Of a DNA stretch of 64,000 nt, positions 56,482-64,000 are shown one piece after another. A program made the translations under genes and the position numbers. This stretch comes from Balamuthia mandrillaris (taxonomy: Eukaryota > Discosea > Longamoebia > Balamuthiidae), in the NCBI GenBank assembly GCA_031835245.1, contig JAVKOQ010000107.1, positions 101,001 through 165,000 of the forward strand, written 5' to 3'. Position 1 is the first letter of the stretch. Every line of letters begins with the position of its first letter. Under the pieces are notes generated by a model. The model ran no database searches and was not told where the DNA came from. It saw nothing but the letters and a program-made list of their open reading frames with translations.

Positions 56482-59391
56482 CACCCAAAATTATCCAATT
56501 TCAACAAAAGGGGTCATACCGAGGGGTCAACAGTTTTTTTCAATATTTTGATTGTAGTCCAAAATGAATTAGAACTTGGTTCCACATTCATATTCATTTT
56601 GGACCACTGTATAATAGTTAAGGGAAAAAAGGAGGTGACTGTTTGTTGAAATAAACAAAAAACAAAAAACAAAAAGAAAAAAAGATGACAGAAAGTGGCC
56701 ACATGTGTCGTCATAAGGAGTGCCATAATACCACAGCTTCTGGGCACCGAGTGCTGTGCAAGACAGTGTATAGCAGAAAAAAGCAGGAAAAAAAGTTGCA
56801 AGGCCACTGCACCGATCCAGTAACATGTGCAATGTGCAAAGAGCTAGTAGGAAAGCGAACAGGAAGCAAGCAGAGCAAGGGCGATGGGATCTGTGAGCAC
56901 ACAAATAACTGCAATAGGTCATTTAGCAGTCAAAGCAATTGCTCACGCCATGAGCTTCATGCTTACCATGAAGGCTGCACAGATAAATGTCAATGCTGCA
57001 AAGATATAGAAAAAAAGGAGATTGGGAAAAAATTAAAGGAGATGTTAGAGGCAGTAAGCAGACAAGAAGTGAAAAAAAGACTACAAGAGCAGGAGGAAGA
57101 AATAAAGGGACTTACCACGCGTTTAGAGGTTTGTCATCACAAGTCCTTCATTCATGGTGATTGCTACTAACTAGTTCTATAAACAAAAGAGTATATCTTG
57201 GGATGAAATAATTGCAAAAGATCAAAGCAAGGAAGGCATGTTCATTGACAAAGCAAAGGCGCTTCTTTGTTGCTTGGCCCCACAACAGAGTTTTGGTGCT
57301 ACTATAGCAGAGATTGTGAAAGGAGAGGCGTCATTCATCTGTTTTTTACAGGAAAAGGTGGAGAAGTTGAAAGCATATTTACCACAGCCAACAATTAATG
57401 TACTTCTTGCCTACAAGGATACAGCAGTAATTTCAGATGATAAGTGGAAACATACAATGAGCATTTTTAGTCTTGATGACACCACTACTCTTTACCACCT
57501 CAAATGAAAAAAAGAAGAAATAAAAGCCACCATGGAGCCACACCAAACTGCAGGAGGTCGGGGATGGGAATATCTGTCGCTTAAATATATGGCCTGGGTC
57601 CTAGAATACAATCCACCTGCAAGTGGAGATGAAGAAAAACTATTAGTCAAGTTCTCATCCTATGACAAATCAAAAGAAGCTTTGTCACGAAGTGGGTACC
57701 TTCAGTTTTGTTTTGGAAGAACATTCTCTTGAAGTGACAAAGTCGGGGAAGAATGCCCATAAATATATTATATTCCTTGGAGATGAAGGCTAAACAGAGA
57801 TGAATGAGGAACTGAAAGAAGCAGCACTAGCAATTAATGAGCTAATAAAAGGAGCAACAATAACAGTGAAAGATAAGAAGTACCAATTCAAGCCTGTGCT
57901 TATATGTGACTTTAAGGCATTGATCGAGTTTCTTGGATTGTATTCATACTTCCATCCAAATGTGGAGTTCAAGTGTCCGTGGTGCCTTGTAACAGATAGG
58001 GAGATAGCAGACTTTGATATTAGTTGCTGGCCATTTCATGATGAGGATTTAATACAAGAGCTCGGAACCAGTGCAAAAGGCCTCTCGGAATTGAAAAAAA
58101 AGAAATTTGCATGCACTTACTATGGAATCAACAGAAAGTGACTTCTCAACTTTGATCTCAAACACACAATCCCATGCAACCTACATTCATTTATGGCAGT
58201 GATGAGGAAGCTACTTGAACTTTTAAGTGAAGATGTAGGAAAGAATACAAACCTCGAGACAAAGTGGGAAGAAGTCTTTCTGTCTTTGAAGATGAAGCTT
58301 CCAAAAAAGAACAAATGCCTCTTCACAACTGCTCAACAAATGAAGAAAGCAAAATTTGGTCGTTCAGATTACATCCATATACTTAAGGAGCGGGAGAAGT
58401 TCTTCAACACACTTGAATCTGAAATAAAAGAAGGAAGAGAAAAAAAGAGAAACAAGACAAAGTTAACAAGACTTGCAATGTCTGGAATCTTTTTGCAAAG
58501 CTTGCTGCCCTAACAATGGAGCCAAAGGTAAGCTATTGTTAAGAAAGAGGGGAGAGAGAAAGAGAAAGAGAGGAGAGAGAACGAGAAAGAGAAGAGAGAA
58601 AGAGAGAGAGGAGGGAAGGAAAAAGAGAAAAGAAAAAGACAGAAAGACAGAAAGACAGAAAGAAAAGGAGAAGGAGAAGGAGAAGGAGAAGAAGAAGGAG
58701 AAGGAGAAGGAGAAGGAGAAGGAGAAGGAGGATAAGGAGAAGGAAAACAAGAAGCAATAAAGAAAATATTAAAATAACATACCCAGTCCTCCAGCCACTG
58801 AAGAACATCATGTTTGTTGTATACCTTATACTCAATGAAGAACATTGTTTTGTTGTTTTTTTGGTGCACATGCATTGGTGCACTTAACAGAGTATACACC
58901 GCACCTTGCTCCAAACGTGCAGAGATGCCTAAAACATGTTGGATTTGTATCTTGTTGAGGATGGGCTCACTTGTACCTCTGAAAATCAATTTGTAAAGGT
59001 CTTGATCCAACAGAATCAAAAATTTCACGGGCAGTGGCCTTGGTTTATGGGAGATCAAAGGCATGAGTTTCAGGAGGAGAATCCCTTGAAAGATACGCAG
59101 AATAATGTGTGTAGGAACAATGACGAAGTCACCACAAACCAATGGAAAAGATGCGTTTGCAGGGATTGTGAAAATAAACAGTTGTTCATGGAAGCGGTTT
59201 TCATCTTTTATTTTGTGTTTTGCTGTCTCCCACTCCTTCCTTTCCTTCCCTTCCTTCCCTTCGTTCCCTTCATTCCCTTTGTTTATCTTTCTTTATGGTC
59301 TAATTTTATAGATACTCTTCAGACAAAAGAAACCAAAAATGGTAAGTTTCCACAAAGAATAAAGTCGGTAACCATGGTAATTATTTCCAAG
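56482..59391 (+). mobile_element. ~2.9 kb DNA element inserted into an LTR, degenerate transposase-like frames
   Basis: Defined by the interruption of an LTR: the left half ends ...CTCTTTG and the right half resumes TGAATAAT, giving a possible 2-bp TG target duplication. Inside, on the plus strand, are frames broken by stops. The first is a Cys/His-rich N-terminal frame (56685-57170: CRHKECH, TDPVTCAMCKELV, HEGCTDKCQCCKD, with finger-like spacing). Then come 57238-57507 and 57532-57732, then 57800-58141 continuing past a TGA to 58513. The last block contains YQFKPVLICDFKALIEFLGL followed by FKCPWCLVTDREIADFD, the pattern D..aL...lGl......cPwC seen in several large eukaryotic transposase-like protein families; FDLKHTIPCNLHSFMAV follows. 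I infer a dead DNA transposon of a family I cannot name. Terminal inverted repeats are weak at best. A ~180 bp GA-rich run (58555-58750) follows the frames. Confidence 0.6.
56685..58513 (+). pseudogene. Broken transposase-like coding remnants within the inserted element
   Basis: Four to five frame segments in the same orientation with the same lysine-rich, AT-rich codon style, separated by stops and frameshifts. Conserved-looking points: an N-terminal zinc-finger-like cysteine set, ICDFKAL (possible catalytic Asp), CPWC, and DLKHTIPCNLHSFM. No joined protein is proposed here. Not a host gene: no introns fit and the composition differs. Confidence 0.55.
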
Positions 59392-59442
59392 TGAATAATA
59401 CATTTTGGCCCTGTCCATTCATGTTATTCGCCCTTTCTAACA
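59392..59442 (+). mobile_element. 3' remnant of the interrupted LTR
   Basis: TGAATAATACATTTTGGCC ... CCCTTTCTAACA matches the last 50 bp of the intact LTRs. It is the continuation of the LTR started at 56263. Confidence 0.85.
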
Positions 59443-59540
59443 CTTTTAATGAAAGAAAAGAGCCATAATAGTGTGTGTGCATATATTACTTGTTCCTATT
59501 CCAAGAGAAAAAGAAAAAGAGAAAGATAAAAAGAAAAAAT

Positions 59541-59809
59541 TGTTGAGAATTACTCTCAACATATTAGTTCTGTTGCCCCTTTCCTTTCCTTTCCTCTCTG
59601 TCGACATCTGTGACATGGACCAATCGCCTGCTGCTACATCGCTAGGCTTCTTCCTTTTATTTCGTTGCTCCCTTCTCTCTTTCTTTTAGTTAGTTAGTTT
59701 TGTTTAGTTCACACCACACCTTCCCCTCTTGACTCCCTTTGTTCCCTAGTTTCCTCTTTGAATAATACGTTTTGGCCCTGTCCATTTGTGTTATTTGCCC
59801 TTTCTAACA
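59541..59809 (+). repeat. 5' LTR of a gag-only retrotransposon
   Basis: 269 bp, starting TGTTGAGA and ending TTTCTAACA (TG...CA). Near-identical to the 3' LTR at 61270. It opens with a perfect 8-bp inverted repeat, TGTTGAGA-N5-TCTCAACA, and contains CCTTTCC repeats and GTCGACATCT (59600-59609). Confidence 0.93.
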
Positions 59810-59859
59810 TTTTTTTTGACAGCCGGAACCATTATTCATGTGATTTCCCTTCAGATGTG

Positions 59860-61248
59860 ATGGACGCCAAGAACAAGAAATCCGAGACGATTTCCTCGAC
59901 CACCTTCGAGGAGTGTTTGGAACGCCTTCAAGCCACCCTTGAGAACGCCCACGTTCATGCTGCGGAGGAGCTTGAAAAAGCCGCCATGGCATCGACCCCA
60001 GAAGAAGAAGATGAGCACCAGAAGAAGGCAGTCTTCTTCAGCAACAAAATCGACTGGCTTTTGCAAGCAATCGATGACCTTGAGAACAGGAAGATCCCTC
60101 TTTTTTCCTGCCCTCCCGTCCCTGCTTCCTCTGTTGTTCCCCCCTCTGTGACATCTAATTTGCCGTTGCAACGGACTCTTTTCAAAAAAGATTGTACGGA
60201 GGATGAGATCTTTACTACTCCCATGAAGCCCAAGTCCGCCTCTTTCTCGGCTTCCTCATTAGCGTTGGCCTCTGCCTTTGCCCCACGCCAACTGCCTCGC
60301 AACATCACTTCTTTGTCTACTTCTTCAGCCCCTTCTGTGAAGAACTGATCCTTTTCCCGAGATCTTCCCAAGTTTGACCTGGATGATCCGAAGATTTCCA
60401 ACCCGTTGACCTTTATCCATGCTCTCGAGTTCCATTTGCAGTACAACTAGCTGCCAGAACATTGGTACAAAGCCCTTATTGCAAGCATTGTCAACCCTTC
60501 TGCCAAAGCCTGGGCTCTCTTCCACCTCGATCTCCCTGGAACTCCGTGGACCTCGATCAAAGCCATTTTCTTTAACCATTTTGTTCCCTAGAGTTCTAAC
60601 TTTGTAGCTTACGAAAAGCTCTGTTACCTTCGAGCTGGCCCTACGGAGTCTGTCCTTTCTGTCAGCGAGAAAATCTTGGTGATGTATGATAAGATTATTC
60701 CGCCACCACCACCGGACTTTCTGGCCTCTACGCTGTGTAACGCGGTTAATAAGGACCTTCGACTGCGTTTGGCATCTGCTTTCGCTACCAACCTGCCCAA
60801 CGACTTCAATGAAGCTGTTGCTACTGTGATAGCTATGGAAGCAAACTTGCAGGCCATCCAACTTGCACACTCACCCCCTCCATTGCCTTCTACTACCTCA
60901 CCTCCTCCTTCTAAACCAACTTCTTCCACGTCTACTGCTGAGCAACGCACATGCTATAAATGCAAGCAACAAGGTCACCTTGCATCTTCTTGCCCCAACA
61001 AGACCAACAAGAACTCATCTGTATTTGCCCTTACTGCTTACAACGATGACAACCCTCCCAACGATCTGAATGATGATGATGATGATGATGTTGACCCTCC
61101 TGCTACTGCTATTCGCTCTGGCCCCCCTCCTGGTTCCTCTACTACTCTTTTTTATTTGCAGTGTGACGACGTTGACAGTTATTATGAGTACTGCTGTGCG
61201 ATTAATGAGCTGGTGGAAGACTCACTTGACCACGACCCCTATGGCTGA
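59860..61248 (+). pseudogene. Gag-like frame with CCHC zinc knuckle, interrupted by three stop codons
   Basis: A single reading frame from ATG at 59860 to TGA at 61248, with in-frame stops at about 60346, 60448 and 60590 (TGA, TAG, TAG). The middle matches the retrotransposon gag pattern (AKAWALFHLDLPGTPWTSIK, then FVAYEKLCYLRAG and VSEKILVMYDKI). A nucleocapsid-type knuckle follows near 60952-60993 (CYKCKQQGHLASSC, spacing C-x2-C-x4-H-x4-C), and then an acidic Asp-rich tail. Host genes here use TAA, TAG and TGA as true stops, so these are breaks and not recoding by an alternative code. Confidence 0.8.
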
Positions 61249-61269
61249 CTCCAGTGGAAGAGGGAGTGA

Positions 61270-61538
61270 TGTTGAGAATTACTCTCAACATATTAGTTCC
61301 GTTGCCCCTTTCCTTTCCTTTCCTCTCTGTCGACATCTGTGACGTGGATCAATCGCCTGCTGCCACATCGCTAGGCTTCTTCCTTTTATTTCGTTGCTTC
61401 CTTCTCTCTTTCTTTTAGTTAGTTAGTTTTGTTTAGTTCACACCACACCTTCCCCTCTTGACACCCTTTGTTCCCTTGTTCCCTCTTTGAATAATATGTT
61501 TTGGCCCCGTCCGTTCGTGTTATTCGCCCTTTCTAACA
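61270..61538 (+). repeat. 3' LTR of the gag-only retrotransposon
   Basis: 269 bp, TGTTGAGA ... TTTCTAACA, differing from the 5' LTR at only a handful of positions by eye. Immediately preceded by the polypurine tract. Confidence 0.93.
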
Positions 61539-62837
61539 AAAAAAGATAAGAGAAAGACAAAATAAGAACCAATCAAAAGAAGCCACACATTAGAAAGAAA
61601 AAAGGAAAGTTCCTAAGTTCCACAAGAGAGAAATCTATGGAAAATCACAAGAATCTGATGTGGGATAGGTACTGATGTAAACTGAGGAATAATGAAGAAA
61701 GAAGTAACATGTTAGTTATGTTGGCAATTGTCCACATCCTCAGCAAGAAGTAAAGGACTTGATTACACACTTTATTATTGTAAAAGAACTTCTTTTAAAC
61801 TTTGTTCTTGGCCAAAGATATAGATCTCTTTGAATGAACTACTCTGTGTTACAACTTTGATGAAAAGTCTTTCTTGTCTCTAACTCAGCTGCATTATTGT
61901 TCATCTCAAGGGTGCTTTTTGTTTATTTTGTATGTATTCTGCTTTAACTACTTCATTCTTTTTTCTTTATTGTTTATTTGTAATATTCTTTCTTTGTATT
62001 CCTGACTACTTGAGTTTAATACTAGCAAACACAACATCAACCTTTTTGGAATAATTTGAAATAATTTCCAATATTAATTATTATCTATTGATCTTTGGTA
62101 CCTTGCCCTCACCTCTCAAATCATTGATCTCAATGCATTTCATTGAGTGAATTTAACCTTTGTTAAAAGGTGTAATCTCAATTTAATCAATATAAATGAT
62201 GTTTGCTAACTAATCAATGAAATCTCCAAGTATTTTATTATTCAAGATTCACTTTGATCTTATCTCTCTTTTGTAAGTGTTGTAAATGGGTTGTAAGATA
62301 AATAGTACAGTTTGCAAGGTGGCTTTTTAGTTTCTTATATCTTAAGTTTAGGGCTCAGAAAAGTTTCAGGAAAGACAGGAAAAAGCTCTTTAAAAAAGCT
62401 TAATTGACACAAAAGATCAATTATAGTTAACATAAGATTGTTGACAGAAAATCAGAAAGAAATAAAGAAATGAAGAAAGATTTATATTAATACTTATCAA
62501 TAGTTCAAGCTATTAGTTATCATTTTGTCACAATCCAGCCTTGGGTTGTGCCAATCCCTCTCTTTCTTACAATGCTCCCAAAGGAAAGATAAGATTGGGG
62601 TGGTTTTTGGTTTGCTCTTATCAAAATGACCTACCTCATGTATACAGTTCCTTTCTCTCTGTTATTCTCTCCTTTTTCCCTGTTTTCCTTCTCCTTAGGT
62701 AATGTCATACTTAGAGATTCCATTGATTGGCTGATTGATGTTATCCTATCAATTAGACTAAGATCATGTCACATAACAATTTTCTATCCTTTGTGACCAG
62801 TTAGTGAATGAATTATCCAACGATAACCAATGATTGA
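61539..62837. other. AT-rich gene-poor DNA between the LTR element and the foldback element
   Basis: No frame with family-like sequence and no structural RNA recognised. Composition matches the 54-56 kb stretch. Confidence 0.6.
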
Positions 62838-63605
62838 TTTTTACATATCGACTCCTCGTGATTTGTAAAAACTGCATCAACCTCCCTGAGTTATGATAAG
62901 GCTATCAACAGCATAGGCACCCAGTGTGGCCACAACTGTCTTTTCTCTAGAGATCTTCCTTGGTAGACAACATGTGTTCTTCACAACAACATTCGTTGAT
63001 TCTATTCTTTTATCAGCTCTAGCTTTTTGGACCAGTGTCTTCTTTGTTTCTTTCTTTTTTATTACCATTCATTATCTATTTTATTAACATCAAGTCATCT
63101 GAATATTTTTTTGTTGTCTTCCTTAGGACTTTCCCAAGCATTGAATTTAAGATATAACAAGCTGAGATGTCATTTTTTAACGTTAAGTCTTTTTCTTTTT
63201 TTGGGTTTGTTGTTATTTAATATCTCTTTTTTATATTATCAAGTATATATCTTTTATTCTTATGAAAGTCTTCGTCCGTCAAAATGTCAGTGCTTATTCA
63301 ATGCTTGGGAAAGTCCTAAGGAAGACAACAAAAAATTCAGATGACTTGATGTTAATAAAATAGATAATGAATGGTAATAAAAAGAAAAGAAACAAATTGG
63401 ACACTGGTCCAAAAGCTAGAGTTGATAAAAGAATAGAATCAACGAATATTGTTGTGAAGAACACATGTTGTCCATCAAGGAAGATCTTGATAAAGACAGT
63501 TGTAGCCACACTGGGTGCCTAGGCTGCTGATAGTTTCTATTAGGCTTTTTTCAACTCACAGAGGCTGATGCAACGTTACAATTCACGAGGAGTCGATTAT
63601 AAAAA
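62838..63605. mobile_element. Foldback (long inverted repeat) element
   Basis: The outer ends read ACATATCGACTCCTCGTGA (about 62843) and TCACGAGGAGTCGATTAT (about 63583-63600), which are reverse complements. The match continues inward with indels: GGCACCCAGTGTGG against CCACACTGGGTGCC, AACACATGT/ACATGTTGT, GACTTGATGTTAATAAAATA against its complement, and CCCAAGCATTGAAT against ATTCAATGCTTGGG. Arms are about 340 bp with a spacer of only ~70 bp. The frames on either arm are mirror images of each other. This is a foldback/large-hairpin MITE-like element with no transposase of its own. Confidence 0.88.
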
Positions 63606-63880
63606 CCTAGAATCGGGTGTTGCTAGCGATTAAATATGGCAAAGTAGTCCCTCAAAACATCAGTGCTAGTTGGCACAAAATGAGGGGGTGCACCAACGAG
63701 AAAACAAGAGAAAAAATCGCTTTTCAAAGCACAGGAGCGAAGGAAGGATGCAGACTAAAGTAGCAGGTTCAAGCGCGGCTCCGGCCGCAACTGGCCTGCA
63801 AAAAGTCGGTCCGAACGGACATCCAGGTGCGGAGAGAAAGGATTGACAAGGAGCGAAGGTGGGTGGGTTTGGGAGTCACT
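63606..63880. other. Transition from AT-rich DNA back to mixed composition
   Basis: No gene. GC content rises towards the right edge; CAGGTTCAAGCGCGGCTCC near 63765 has a B-box-like look but no cloverleaf can be drawn. Confidence 0.4.
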
Positions 63881-63970
63881 ATGGCGGCCCTGTGTGTGGG
63901 GAAGGAAATTCCGCACATGCTGCGAGTTCATAGCATGGTTCCTACCAGCCGCACGAGTAGCCCTGGTCAG
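63881..63970 (+). CDS. Possible first exon of a gene continuing beyond the window
   Basis: ATGGCGGCCCTGTGTGTGGG opens a 30-codon stretch that ends CCTGGTCAG|GTGATCAT, a good donor at phase 0. The peptide (MAALCVGKEIPHMLRVHSMV...) is not recognised. Rising GC content and a Kozak-like context are the only support. Confidence 0.3.
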
Positions 63971-64000
63971 GTGATCATTATTCTTTTGTGGGTTTCTCCG

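Larger units (their letters stand above)
59541..61538 (+). mobile_element. Non-autonomous LTR retrotransposon (Ty3/Gypsy-type gag, no pol)
   Basis: A 1,998 bp element with two 269-bp LTRs and a 1.46 kb interior. Just inside the 3' LTR is a polypurine tract, TGGAAGAGGGAG. The interior has one gag-like frame and no room for protease, reverse transcriptase or integrase. It must therefore depend on another element for mobility, like a TRIM/LARD-class element. Target duplication is unclear because both flanks are A-rich. High LTR identity suggests recent insertion. Confidence 0.85.

Noticed and set aside
58463-58760. Lys/Glu and Ser/Phe frames in the GA-rich run
   Set aside because: Simple repeat of GAAAAGGAG units at the end of the inserted element; not a protein.
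59860-61248. Stop-codon reassignment as an explanation for TAG/TGA in the gag frame
   Set aside because: Host genes in the window end with TAA, TAG and TGA at conserved C-termini, so all three are real stops.
62520-63605. CRISPR-like or tandem array near the right end
   Set aside because: The repeated sequence is a single inverted repeat (foldback), not spaced direct repeats.

Overview
The window is nuclear DNA of a gene-dense, intron-rich unicellular eukaryote. The first ~53.6 kb hold 21 protein genes, one U2 snRNA and one tRNA-Phe, with short intergenic spaces. Introns are mostly 60-200 bp, GT-AG with one clear GC-AG, and are full of (CT)n and oligo-T on the sense strand. The gene content (TAF1, MED14, TFIIA, MYST acetyltransferase, CCT8, NOM1, UTP11, CWC22) is plainly eukaryotic. 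The intron style and the mix of families look like a free-living amoeba (Amoebozoa, Balamuthia/Acanthamoeba-like). That placement is inference; no marker in the window proves it.

Layout, 1-25 kb: a partial coiled-coil/helical protein (1-3792, -); a bZIP factor with a predicted ER anchor (4218-6288, -); CWC22 (6796-9057, -) divergent from TFIIA large subunit (9480-10618, +); U2 snRNA (~10808-11007, -); CCT theta (11301-13758, -); an ankyrin-TBC Rab-GAP (13982-17507, -); a type II membrane sulfotransferase (17819-19567, -) divergent from a CACUL1-like cullin-domain protein (19811-21045, +); an intronless fungal-type GST (21623-22456, +); tRNA-Phe (23027-23099, +); glutamate formiminotransferase (23212-24338, +); and an ATG27/M6PR-like membrane protein (24459-25479, -).

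Layout, 26-53.6 kb: TAF1 (26399-32517, +) convergent, 34 bp apart, with NOM1/SGD1 (32552-36297, -); a leucine-rich-repeat protein (36460-37758, +); a DUF2062 membrane protein (38045-38797, +); an Esa1/Tip60-type acetyltransferase (39643-41309, +); prefoldin 5 (41434-42457, -) divergent from the 24-exon MED14 (42843-49228, +); a coiled-coil protein (49593-51061, +) convergent with UTP11 (51153-52118, -); and a renalase-like FAD oxidoreductase (52332-53621, -). The set is dominated by Pol II transcription, splicing, ribosome biogenesis and protein folding. I see no operon-like or metabolic cluster; neighbours are mostly unrelated housekeeping genes.

From about 53.7 kb the sequence changes to AT-rich, gene-poor DNA with mobile elements: a degenerate tRNA-Phe copy; an LTR split by a ~2.9 kb insertion carrying broken transposase-like frames; a complete gag-only LTR retrotransposon (59541-61538); and a ~770 bp foldback element (62838-63605). 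A possible first exon of another gene appears at 63881.

Exon boundaries were worked out by hand from splice-site consensus, preserved phase and family similarity, and may be off by a base or a few codons.
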